Shown: piece after piece, positions 39,975 to 52,290 of the stretch
How the letters are laid out: every line of letters begins with the position of its first letter
Numbering within the stretch: position 1 is the first letter of the stretch
From: Cardiocondyla obscurior
Lineage: Eukaryota; Arthropoda; Insecta; Hymenoptera; Formicidae
Direction of reading: 5' to 3'
DNA length: 64,000 bases
Assembly (NCBI RefSeq): GCF_019399895.1
Contig: NC_091868.1
Coordinates: 3,582,499 to 3,646,498 of the forward strand
Translations under genes and position numbers: made by a program
Notes under the pieces: model-generated
The model's input: only the letters and a program-made list of their open reading frames with translations
What the model was told of the DNA's origin: nothing
Databases searched by the model: none

Positions 39975-40230
39975 GTGAGTATATATCGCCAGGCTTATCG
40001 CGGGCGCGTACGCACGCGTGCGTCCTCCCGACCGCAGCGGAATACGGTGACCCGGGAAGTACTGGCCACCACTCGTGATTCCCCGATCTCGCTATTGTTC
40101 GATTTATCTCTTTAGTACACAGAGATAAGCTAATCCCAAGATTGCGCACTATATTTTTGTATACGCAGACCACAACATCCCTCGACTCATCTAGGCATCT
40201 TTACGCGTAACTTTATTAAAAAGATACGAA

Positions 40231-40262
<32 letters not shown>

Positions 40263-40789
40263 ATTCCAGACATCTCACGGAATATGATATTGAGATAATG
40301 TAAAATGAGTTCTAATTTAATTATGAAACATGAACTTTTTAACCGGGGTATATAAAAGTTTTTTTTATAAATCAAGCTTTCTAGGAGATATATGTATTCT
40401 GGAATTAAAGAGTTAAATAATGTATTTTGAAAAATGTCTGCAAACTTTTGAATCTTTCAGCGAATATTATAAGCTTGTCCGCGTAAGTCTGGAGTTAAAT
40501 GCAATGAGTAATAAATGAGTATAATCTGATAATTAAAATACAGAATATGAAAATAGGTTTTCAATTTAAAGGCGCGCAAACACTTGCGAAACTCCATTTG
40601 AGGTCAAGTCTTTCTTGTCGAGTTTGATTCACATTCGGGTAATCGATAACTAAGGCTAACTTGAATGTCCGCAATTATCCTGAGTATCATATACATATAC
40701 GTCTGTATTTCTATTTAAGTTGGAGAAAAAAAATTTCGTTTATTTAGAATTTTCAACTGCAAATCGTGTTAATGAGTGTAAATTTTTAG
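39975..40789 (+). other. Intron before first recognised capicua coding exon
   Basis: AT-rich, with a 29-bp poly-T at about 40229-40257. A possible 22-nt microexon lies at 40461-40482, between CTTTCAG and GTAAGT. The acceptor AATTTTTAG at 40781-40789 precedes the first cic coding exon. No other coding signal seen. Confidence 0.5.
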
Positions 40790-40809
40790 AGCAGCGTGAG
40801 GTGGCCAAG

Positions 40810-43800
40810 ATGCTGACTGCTCACCCTGAGATGCACGAGAAGCGGGACGGCCTCGGCAGCGGGCAATATGGGGCAGGCGGGGGTGGTGGTACTTCGATTG
40901 AGGAGAAACCTATTCCGGAACAACCACCCCCGCCTCCTGCACCGCCGCAACGAGATCCGTCAGATCCCACCATTAGTGCTAAAAAGCTTCCAAAAAAACG
41001 AAAATTTGATCCATCCGAGCTTGAGGAGATGGACAAGACCAGCAATGTCACCAGCCACATTAATAATATGGTTCATATACGCGCACCAACTATGCCGCTT
41101 AGCAGCCAACCGGTTTTAGGACAACAATCCAGCTTACCAACTACCACTAGCCGGCAGTCGCCGCAACAGCAAGAGTCCGATGGTTATCAAGTACGTTGAT
41201 AAATAATTTCAGTCAAAAAACATTTTTTACAGAAAATTTTTATGTATAAAAATAATATAATATTTTTTCGTATCTAAATTTCATAAATTAAACATTTTTT
41301 TTTCATTTTTTTTTTTAAAGAGAGTTTACTATATGTGAATTTTATTCTTTGTGTTTCAGGTACCTTCAGCTCATTCAGTAGTAGTGTTACCTCCTCAAAG
41401 CACAGCAGTGGATTACTCTGTTCGCGAAGAACCTTCGCGTTCTCGTCCTCGGCTTGCTATTGATCTCAGTGAGTGGCGCGATCATAGAGTGCTAGCTTTA
41501 AGGGATTCATATTATTTCCCGGGTGTTATACGTAACGTTGTTCACGGTGATATTTTAATTGAGTTCGATGGCGAAAGGAAGCTAGTGCGTTACAGTGACG
41601 TTCTGGGTGCAAGACGATATGACGTAATAGGAGATGCAAGCCCGTCTCTGGGACAGGTGACGAAGGATACGAAGGTTTGCATCAGGTGTCCGATCGCGAA
41701 CAGTCATGTGGACGCGACAAAAGTGTTTGTAAAGGGGACAGTGTGCAAGATATTAACAAAGCCTTATCGTTTTGTTGTGAAAATACCACGGGAAGATGAT
41801 CAGAGTGATAGTTATGTTGTGAAACGCGCGGACTTGCGGCTGGTACAGCCTCCATGGGCAGAGGAGTTGGAAGAGGGGCTGGAGGAATGCGATCCTACAA
41901 GGGTCGAGAATATCGGTAATAAATTATTTATGATATCAATGAGGATGAGTTATATTTTTCGAAAAGTGTGGTAACGTTTGCTTTTTTTTTTTTTTAATTT
42001 ATTAGAACATGGGTATCGCAATACCACAGACGCTCCGACAGCAGTGCCAATTTTGCAAATCCATCATACTTCTCATCACACGTCGCATATATCAGGTCAT
42101 AATGACACGAGCTATTATAGAACGACCGGTACCAGTCCTCTCATGACTTTAGGCACTCCTGCGCATTCTGCTACAGCGTTAAGTAATGGCAGTCGACCGT
42201 ATGATGATTTAGAAAGCGAGGATGACTTAGACAGAGAAGATATTACATTTCCCTCGGATGCAGGTTGGATATAGCATAAATTTTTCATTATATCGTATAT
42301 ATGATATTATTAAACGTATACCAATTATGTTCCTACATGCGTGCACGCAAACGTGAAAAATGAAATATTAATTTGTATTTTAATAAGTAGTTTATTAGAG
42401 TCAATATTTTCGGAAAATCTATTCTCTATATTTTATAAAAAGCTAAGGCTTTTGACGAGAGCAATTTAGTCAAAACAATAGTATAGTAATTCAGGTATAT
42501 TCAACTGACAGATGCAAAATTGTCAGGGAGCAGCAAAAGAAGCAGCATGCAGAGCCGAGGAAGTACCAGTAGCCTAGTTGAACAACGTAGTATAACGCCT
42601 CGTTCTCAGGCAGCCACACCCCGGTATTAATTTTATCAAATATTAGTAGCTATTGCATCAAATAAATTAATTAATGTATACAAGTTTGCCACAATAAACG
42701 AATACTTTTTTGAGACCATGTAAAATTTATCGATACATTCTACTTACTCTCAAAAAAATATTCGTTTACTATGGAACATTCTGTATAACAGGAAACATTT
42801 TTAATTTATAATTGTACATAAGTCTATTTTTTTTATTAAACAGATCTCAGGCGGCAACGCCACTTAAGTATAAAAAGGGTGACATAGTGGTTACACCAAG
42901 TGGAATAAGAAAGAAATACAATGGAAAACAGTGGCGCAGACTTTGTAGTAAAAAGGACTGTAATAAAGAAAGCCAACGAAGGGGATACTGTTCTCGTCAT
43001 CTTAGCTTAAAAGGATCTGGTCTTAGAGGTCCAACAAACACATTTCCTGGGTAGGAACTCTTTGATTCTTATTTTCGTTTGTTAAGAAACATATTGTTAT
43101 AATTATTTTCTTTTTTGCAGTGGTAAAATGGATGGCGAAGAAACATCAAGAGATTCCGATACCTCGCCGAATTATGTTGACAGAAGAATAGCGGGTAGAT
43201 TCGATCAAGACGAGACTGAAGCTGCTAATATGCTTGGTATTTTCTTATAATTTAGTAAAATAGCTTTTTTAATTAAAATGTTATTATCGATTACTTTAAA
43301 TATAAATTTCAAATGTTTTTTAAACCATTTATGAATTTAGCTATTTTAACAATTAATTATTTATGGATTAAACGCGAATTTATTGTTTCAGTGTCTTTAG
43401 GAAGCTCTAGATCGGCTACACCAGCTTTTTCGTCACCGACAGGTCAATCTTCTATATCTCCATGTATAAATCAGTCACCGGTGCCACCGTTGGGACTCAA
43501 TCAGAATAATGTATTTATGCCTATCTCGAGTCCCGCTCACCATGCGACTCCGCTAATCTCGCCTGGTGCAAAATGGAAGCATTCACCTACGCAATCGAAC
43601 TTTTTAGTTCAATATCCGCAACAAGTTATAAAGCCCGAACCGAATCGAGTAGACAGAAATCGACCGATTCCTATACCTGCTAGTTTAGGAACAAGCGTGA
43701 TAAGAATCTCTCCAGTGAGTCGCAGTATGCAACCTGGACAGAATCCAACTTTATCGTGGTCGGAACAAAGTCCACCATCGACGAGACATCCCTCAGTCGT

Positions 43801-46800
43801 AACGTCGATCGCTCAACAACAGCAAAATATAATTTTGCAACACGCGTTAACGTCGAATAACGATTTTCCCAATCAGACTGAGATACCCGAACAGAATTCA
43901 CAAATGATAAAACCGTCGTTGTCGCCTCACATGTCTTTGCCCGCTATCTCAGTGCCGCAAAACCTCACACTTGTGCATAAATCGCTAGAGCAACCAGTCG
44001 ACTACGCACCGTCACCGCAATCCCAGGGCCAGCCGATCTATGTTATGCAGCACGATAAGAAGTATGTCGTAATAAAAAACAGCATGGATATGTCTGCGCC
44101 AGCAAGCGCACACATAAGCAATCAGGACGACAAATATCGGCAAGGTTTGATTAATCATCCGGGTCAATTACCGGTATCCACTTTACATCAAGTTCAATGT
44201 CAACAACCACCTCAATCGCCTGTGGTTTCATCCGTCCACATTGATAAACTCTCTGTCTTACAACCTGTAAGTTGATACGATATATAATAAATTATTTAAT
44301 TATTAATTTGTTATACAGGGTGCCCCATAGGATACGGACACTTTTTCGAGAGTAGGTAGAACTTATCGGGATAAGAAGAAAAGTGCTATGGGACTATGGG
44401 ACACTCTGTATATATGTGGTCAGGCATATTAACAATAGCGTGACATTGGAATATGCATAGATAAGTTTATTATATTTTACTTGTTATTAGGTGAGCAAAG
44501 TGAACACACATACAACCGTGCATATGGATATGCAGAGGAATCAGCCGCCGCCTACGAGTGCTGTGATGACATCTACCACAGAGGCATCCAATCCGTCTAC
44601 TCCAACGAGCGTCTTCCAGCACGTAATTGTTCAGCCAGGACATTTGGTGCAAATTCCAAAAATTCAACCTCCTAGAGAAGAAAATGCAAAAAACAACGGT
44701 ATTCTTTGTAAGTTTTATATTGCTATACGACCACATTGTTACATAACAAATAGCACTTATATTTTGTACTTCCAAAAAGATATTTTCTCTGTAATATATA
44801 ATTTTCCGTAAGCCGTTTTAAACGTTTAAGTTTAAAAATTCGTATTACCATTATTTACCATTATTTTTTACTCTTTTTATTCTATTTTATTTCACAATTT
44901 TGCAATTGTTTGCAACGATGATGTCATGATACAAGTAAATTTGACTAAATGATAAGGCTTTCACAGATGGCAGCCACGAAGTTCCTCCTGCATACCAGCC
45001 CCATCCCCCACCATTACTGAACAATACAGTGCGAAGCTGGAAAAAAGGTTTGAGTTCTGACTGCCAACTGAAATGTATCAAGCCTATGACATTGCTATAA
45101 GTTGCAGTTTGTTAATGGTACATAACGCAAGAACATTTTTGTTTTATTCAAATATTATAAGCACAGGTGCTTAATTATTGTAACGTTTACATCGTCGTAG
45201 TTTTCTCTGTTTATTTTTTTCATTTCACACATTTTTTTATGCTCTAATGTAATAACATATTATGTCATTATAATATTTTTTTAAAAGTACCTCGTTATTT
45301 AAAATTTAAAAAATTATTTTTTACACAAATATATTATTCGCATTTATTGCGAATATTTTATTTCAAATAAGATATTTTTAGTTTTTTTTTTCCATGTACC
45401 ATTGCCAATCTTGCAACAGATGCAATAAATTAACAAATTTTATTTTTATTTTTAAAATTCTATTTAACATATACAAATAAGCATTTACGTACAAGAATTT
45501 TAATGCTGGGAAAGCTACTTACTAGCGTTGAAGTATTGAAATTAAATATGTATGTACACGTTACAGTTGCTGCATTCGATAAAAATGTTGTATATTAAAT
45601 AAATAATTTTTAAAATAGTAACGTTAACTTCTATCATTATTTATCACTTCGCCAGTTTAATACCAGCTTTTAATTCTTCATTTTAATTCTTTTCATTAAT
45701 CGACTAATCAATTGTTTCTCTTGGATATACATACAATAGAAAAAACATTTACGTGAAATCCATTATATTATTTTATCGGCTACTATTCTCACATCATTAC
45801 TAACCACACTCATCGCAACTAACCCACTAACTTCATTGCAGCTTTTTCCTGGCAGACGACAGTTCTGGAGCAATCAGAGGTGAGCCCTCCTCCTTCTGCT
45901 CTGAGTCCACCTCTGAGTGCACCTCCAATTCCAATAAGTATGAGCACGCCTGCTGAAGATGGCCCTGGTCCTGGTTCAGATCCTATAACGCCTGCCGAAG
46001 AAGAGGATGATGATGTTTTTGAAGCAGAACCGACACCACCTGCGGAAGTGGAAGCTAACGCTAATAAAAGACGGAGTCAATCGCTTAGTTCTTTGCAGCC
46101 ACAGACTCCACTGAAAGTGAGTTTGATCAAATATCTTTATTAATTTTTTATTATTAAGTCCAATAAAATCACGAGAATCTAGCTATTATAATATTGATAA
46201 TAAATTAAATTTTTTATAATAATATCAATCATAATTAAATTATATTTAATAACGTCAATTTAATGAGAATATACGTAAGTAAACGCATTTTTATCATAAC
46301 CTTATTTTCATTAATTAATTAATTGCAGGCTAAAGACAGAATACGTCGACCCATGAACGCATTTATGATCTTTTCAAAACGGCACCGTGCTGTTGTGCAC
46401 CAACGTCATCCAAATCAAGATAATCGTACCGTATCCAAGATATTAGGAGAGTGGTGGTATGCTTTGGGACAAGAGGAAAAGCAAAAGTATCACGAGCTTG
46501 CTTCGGAAGTAAAAGAAGCACACTTTAAGGCGCATCCGGACTGGAAGTGGTGTAGTAAGGACAGACGGAAATCGTCGACGACTAGCTTTAAAGGAAGCGA
46601 GACGGGAAGGACAAAATTGAACAGCACAGGAGAAGAAACGGATGCTCTGCAAGGTTCTTCGTCGGACGACCCATTAGTGATTACGTCTGCCGATGAAATA
46701 TCTACTCCAATTACTTCCACGTATAAGGAAACGTCCGCTGACATTAAGGTAAGAAGTTTTACGAAAACATTTGTAACAAGTGTTATAAAATTAAGTGTTT

Positions 46801-49800
46801 AAAAGAGTGCATCTTAATCGTAATTGGAAATTTATACAATTTTAAAAAGATTCTTTTTTTTCTGTGTATTTTCAACATAAAAAATTAAGTATTTGCCTTA
46901 CTGATAAAATTATTGACAGATAAAAAAAATTATGAATGACGTTATGAATCAGTCCCACACCCAACATCAGATTTCGGAGATTCCTTTGCAAATCGCGGAG
47001 ACGGACATCAAGCAAGACGATGACACTAATGGATCAGATGACGATCAAATGGTTATCTGCGAAGATCCTCAACCGGAAATAGATCTGAAGTGCAAAGATA
47101 AATTGACGGACAGTGATAACGATGCCCAAGATGAGGACGCGGAAAAAAAGTGTTACAATCAATCGCAGTTTTCGGTGAGCGGTCAGAAAAGGGACATGAT
47201 CAATGTTAAACAAGAAATAACATGCAGGCCTAAACCAATAAAAGGTACTTTCGAGACTCAAACAGATGTAACGTCTGCATGATACGTTACATAAATTACA
47301 TTTTAACAATACGAATCTTGATGTTTATTTAGCTCGGATACCCTCAACAGGTATAGAATCTACAACAAACTATCATCATACTACCATGGATAAAGGCAGT
47401 ACTGTATCGGTTTTGTCGAGCACGTATCCTTATCACAGTCCTGTCAATCCAACAGGAGTGTCAGGGTTCCAGCCTACCGGTGGTGCTTTCATAACAATGC
47501 CGATATCGCCGAAAGTTATTAAGCCTGAACCGGTAAAGGGCGAGCAGCAGTACAGCACGCAGTACAACGTGAATAATCTCGTGAGCATCCACACTGAGAA
47601 TGGACGGAACATACCCAAATTTACGGCAGCCCCGGTATTACACACTGTAAGTACTACGTACTAAATTAGATAGACGCTTTTGCATACATTTCTTGCGATT
47701 CATTTAGACTCATCATATATCGTACATGCGTCATTGAGAGTAGTTATCATTCATCGTGCCGACAAGCCATACGTTTCTCCATGACAGTATCGACGTTATC
47801 TCAGCACGGCCGTGCGCTTAAGAAAGTAGTGCGCACGTTTTTTATCGATAATTTTTGAATAAAAGATTTTAGACGGATTCGGAAATTAAGTAACAGATTT
47901 AACGATACTAACAGATTGGATCGAAACCTATGATGGCGCTGTTGAAACAACAGCAGCCGCCGTTGCAGTCTTTAGGCACTACTCTTCGCCCCCTTACTTC
48001 AACTGTCCCCTATCAACCATCGCTCACTGTAACATTACTCGATAACGATTTGGTGGCTGTTTCCAAACCGCAGCAGGGATCGCAGTACCTTAACCCGACG
48101 CCGCCACACTCCAGGATGTACGGTGGTTTCCAAATACCCATCTCTGGTGAGTGCACAGAAGACTGTTTTATTCTTTTTCAACTATATTACGTCATATAAA
48201 TAATATATTTGCGTACAGATGCAGGTAGCCGCAACAATTCGATATCCGTGCAAAGTTTGGTTTCGAATAATAAAATGGAAATCCAAAGCGTGATTGTGAG
48301 CAAACCTTATTCGACAGCATTATCAACAATCTCTACTACATCGTCTTATCGAGGAATTGGCCATTCCATTGCTCGCCTTGCAGAATCCGAGAACAGTGAC
48401 AATCAATTGGCTACGAATCACACTCAGTTTTACGGTAATCTTTTTACGAATTAATTATTTTTTTACACGTTGCAATATGCGTAACTTTTTTATTTACCTT
48501 ACTTTTTTCTACTACAGTCAGTAATATAAAAACAGAAGAGAGAAAAGGTCCTGTGAATATTGCTACTCCGACAACAAATGAGATACATAAGCAAGCAGCA
48601 ACACCTCATACACCGCAAAATAATCATGGAAACGGTGATCTCATATCGAATAAATCATACACATTCGATGAAAGTCAGAGTAACGACATACCAAGTAAAG
48701 GTCCATTTATGCTTGCTCCTACTCCGGCACAACTGGGTCGAGCGCCATTACAAAGAAGACAATCAATGGGTAAATAATCATGTAAAATTACTATTTTTTA
48801 TTTCAACATTTGTATATAAGACTTAATTTTTTAAACTACGGATTTAAAAATTAAAAATTATTTAACTAGAATTTTATTTAGTTAAATAATTTTTAATTAA
48901 AGATAGTATATAATAGTTTTTCTATCTCTACATATTTCTATAAATTTTTATAAATTAATTTTAGGTAATTATTAAGATTATCCCCCTCACCTCTGATTTC
49001 GTATTCTTAATAATTAACTATTTTTATATTCAACTACTTTTATTCCTTATTTCTTTTCTTCATCGGTCTTTTTCGATCTCTCCTATTTAATAGCAATGCC
49101 TCCTGCATCAACGGCAGGAGACCATGGGCCAATGGCAGCGCCACAACATTGCGACAATCGACCACAAACAAATACATCTCAAGTGACAGAGCAAACGCAA
49201 CAACAAAATTTGACAGAATCTCATACTTCTCCTTCTCCCTCAACTAAGAAGGGCTCCTTTTTCAAGAAAAACGTGGAGGATGGTATGGACAGGTACTAGC
49301 AATATATTTTCATATTTATAATTGTTCTGTTAATGAGATTAAATATATAAATTAAATTAGTTCAGATAATGTATTGAGAACTGATAAAATAATTGCAGAG
49401 TTCTCGAACAAGTAAACTTCCAAGAAAAATTCTCATCGTTGCCAGAATTCAAACCAGAGGATATACAAAGCCCGAGTGCGATCAGTATAAATACCCCGGG
49501 GTCATCTAGCCACAGCAGTGCAGCTTCTATATTACATCCACAAACACCTATGCAGATGCCAGGCTATCGAAAAAAATCCACGCAAGGACCTCATAGGCCC
49601 ACAAGTAATTATATTAAATAGTTTTTATGCAGTTTTAACCGTACTTAGATGTAATTATATTCGTACTTATATATATATATATATATTCTTTTTTAATAGT
49701 GAATGAGGATGAGATCGACTCAGATACACCGATATCAGCCACTCCAAAATCTACATCAAGTGTTAAGCTGACAGGCACCACGTTTTTCGGCCCGGATTTT

Positions 49801-50308
49801 AACGTTGACGCTTATAGAGCTAATAACGATCTAATCGATGTCGATGCCAGCTCTCCGCGTACGCCGAAAACCCCTGGGAGCAGTGCTGGAAATACCGTGC
49901 TGGGAATCGGTAGAAGTGACAATGAACGTGGTCATAGAAAGATATTGGAACAACGGAGGCAATTGGTCATGCAATTGTTTCAAGAACACGGTTACTTCCC
50001 GACAGCGCAAGCAACTACCACATTTCAACTTAAGCATGTGGATATATTTCCTACTAAGACTAGCTTGCAACTGAAGATTCGAGAAGTGAGGCAAAAACTG
50101 AAAGCTAATTCCACACCGAGTGCTAATAGTCTTGTTAGTCCATTGCCAGTCTCTGAATCGTCTCCTGTTGTAACTGGTAAGTTTCTCATTTATTACGACT
50201 TGACGAAAAAAGTCTAACAAATAATTTATAAATATTTTTTCAGGTCCTGCTCCTCCAACATCGATGGGAGTTCCACATTCACTGCCTGTAAGCAGTAGTG
50301 GTAGCTAG
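40810..50308 (+). CDS. cic: Capicua, HMG-box transcriptional repressor (long-type isoform)
   Basis: DNA-binding repressor downstream of RTK-Ras-ERK signalling, acting in the nucleus on T(G/C)AATGAA-type sites. Exons: 40810-41190, 41360-41915, 42006-42263, 42512-42623, 42844-43050, 43121-43236, 43392-44266, 44491-44707, 44967-45047, 45842-46116, 46329-46748, 46920-47244, 47333-47646, 47915-48146, 48219-48434, 48518-48769, 49094-49292, 49399-49604, 49700-50176, 50244-50308 (TAG). They sum to 5,784 nt, 1,927 residues, with every phase consistent. Domains: N1-type region about 158-305 (long form), Cys/His motif 470-488, 14-3-3-type site KRRSQSLS near 1010, HMG box 1031-1100, and C1 motif about 1826-1882 (C1 and HMG bind DNA together). 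The start ATG sits 20 nt inside its exon, so an upstream coding exon is possible. Long Gln/Ser/Pro-rich linkers carry SP/TP sites suited to ERK. Confidence 0.93.
41360..41915 (+). other. cic: capicua exon encoding the long-form N1-type domain
   Basis: Residues 128-312. The core from RLAIDLSEWRDHRVLALRD to RADLRLVQPPW is the conserved N-terminal domain of long Capicua isoforms (mammalian CIC-L, insect Cic-L). It has a chromatin-reader-like beta-rich pattern (YFPGVI, DILIEFDG, LVRYSDV). Its presence shows that this transcript is the long type. The exon ends in phase 1 at TATCG|GTAATA. Confidence 0.85.
42677..42787. mobile_element. MITE-like inverted-repeat element in capicua intron
   Basis: Terminal inverted repeats of about 39 bp: 42677-42715 starts TATACA and contains AAACGAATACTTTTTTGAGA, matched by 42748-42787 in reverse complement with about eight differences and small gaps. 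The unpaired centre is 32 bp. There is no coding capacity. The element occupies half of the 220-bp intron between exons ending at 42623 and starting at 42844. The termini resemble those of the element at 44312-44412. Confidence 0.7.
44312..44412. mobile_element. MITE-like inverted-repeat element (CAGGGTG...CCCATAG termini)
   Basis: The left end TATACAGGGTGCCCCATAG (44312-44330) pairs with 44394-44412 in reverse complement at 17 of 19 positions, and the element is 101 bp long. Such ACAGGGTGTCCCA-type ends recur in insect genomes as short non-autonomous DNA elements. It sits in the cic intron 44267-44490, well away from the splice sites. Confidence 0.75.
45048..45841 (+). other. capicua intron; possible position of a short-isoform promoter
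   Basis: A 794-bp AT-rich intron, the largest within the coding part of cic. The exon downstream encodes the region just before the HMG box, where short Capicua isoforms of other animals begin. A short-isoform start here or nearby would be expected by analogy, but I could not identify an ATG exon with matching phase. Confidence 0.3.
46329..46748 (+). other. cic: capicua HMG-box exon
   Basis: Residues 1027-1166. The HMG box starts RIRRPMNAFMIFSKRHR and ends near HPDWKW, almost identical to other animal Capicua boxes. It lies within one exon of 420 nt with phase 0 at both ends, so skipping it would remove the DNA-binding domain without shifting frame. Confidence 0.95.
49700..50176 (+). other. 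cic: capicua exon encoding the C1 motif
   Basis: Residues 1748-1906. It contains TTFFGPDFN (about 1774-1782) and the C1 motif from HRKILEQRRQLVMQLFQ to REVRQKLK (about 1826-1882), the C-terminal helix-rich element that Capicua needs, with the HMG box, for DNA binding. After this exon only 21 residues remain. Confidence 0.9.
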
Positions 50309-52242
50309 CACCCACGTGCCAACTGTGATACTATGCATCCCCTTACTCCGCAACATGAATACATCATTATCCTTTGAAGAAGTGTTTACTAGAAAAGTTG
50401 TTAGTGTACACTCTCTTTGGAATTTGTAAAGTACTGCAAATGGCTTTAGTGCAATTTTAAATTATGATAAAGTCTGGTGCGGATGACTTTTAGTGGGCAT
50501 ACTGAGACGTGTCGATATATAAATGTCAATGATCGACTCTCTGTCTGTGTGTGTTCGGATTTTTGTGTTCAATTATTATTGAACGATAATGATATGAAAA
50601 CTGTACATATTTAATAGCTAAATCGTGATGCTTCGGGACAATTTATGTTTTTACGTGCAAACTGGACGTTGCACATAAATACAATTGTACTATACTAAGT
50701 ACGTACGATGAGTGACGTAAGTATGATGTTCAAACATAGTACGAGATAAAATTTTTTTTTTTTTAATAGAAAATAATATTACATGGCACTGATTCAAAAA
50801 CGATCGAAAAAGAATCACGATAAAAAAATATTCTATTATATTTTAAAATTATAAACCGCATTTTTATGCGCATTTTTAATTATGAAAATGATATTTGTAC
50901 ATCAACACGTCCTGCATAATTCATGAAAGGCCTAAGCCGTTGTTAATTATTGTTGAAAATATGAAAATTCATAGGGGAAAAAAAAAAAAAAAAAAGACAG
51001 GCCGAGAAAAAGGAGAAAGAGAAAATTGTAATTGGAAACATGCAACATAGAATTAACAAAACATTATGAAATCAGAGTTTATATATATAAATATATACTT
51101 TAGTTATACTTTATATATATATATATATTATATATATATGATATGTGAGTCGGAAAAACTATAGAGTGAAAACTGCACAAAATTGTATGTCATACACTCA
51201 TCAGAAATGTTTATTTCTTATGTAAATATTATCTTGTAATAATCTTGAGGGAAAGAATATCTGAACAGTTAAAATGTCTGCAACTCTTTATTTGAAGAGT
51301 TGTAAAAGCATTGTATTCTTGACTTATAGATTATGATATCGGAGGTAAAAATCGTGCCATTGTGCGGCGACAAAGTAAAGGGAATGTGCATGCGCTATAA
51401 TTCCCGTATTAGTGGAAAAATAATTGTTAGATAACTCTTGATATATAGTAATATGTAATATGTTTCTCTGACATTATTGAAAGTACTTATTCTATTGTTT
51501 TTAGAGCTTTGCTAAGATTCTGTGCAATAATTTATATTTTATACGTGTTTTAAAACGGTCTTTTTCCATTTAATTAGTTTATTTTATTTTATTATTATTT
51601 TTTTTGGCCTTAGATTTAAGCGTTTTTAAGCAGGTCGTTATTTTTTTCTTTTTTTTTTTTTGGCCGTGACAAATACACATTTTATTATTATCTTTATTAC
51701 ATGTATGAAGTACTTAACATGTATTACATATATATGAGAGACATTACAAAATCTAATCGTTGATATTCGATATCGATTTTTAATTGTCAACAATTATTGT
51801 TTATCATTAACAGTAGCAACGTATAAAAGTAAAAATGCGTATTTTATCTATATGTATGCGTTGTATACAACGTTGCATACAATAAATTTGTAAAATATGT
51901 TGAAAAGAATCCAACTCTCCTGGATTATATCGTGCATTTTAATAAGTTTACTTTATTGTAAGAGAAAAGGTGTAGTGTATCGCATTTGTTTTAACATCCT
52001 CTTTTATTGATCCAGCGTTTTCGCTCTTTTTTACGTTGTTAAAGCTCTCAGAATTATCGCATTGAATTTTAGCAAAGATTGTTGAATTTGGCTGTAAAAT
52101 AGATTATGTAATTAGTAATATGTTTATAAAAAAAAGCGCACTTCGACAAGTTAAAGTCTCGCGCCACGGCACGTATATCATAGTTAGGAATATGAAATAG
52201 TGTCTATTCTACATATTTTGTAAATAGAAAATACACTAAGTG

Positions 52243-52290
<48 letters not shown>

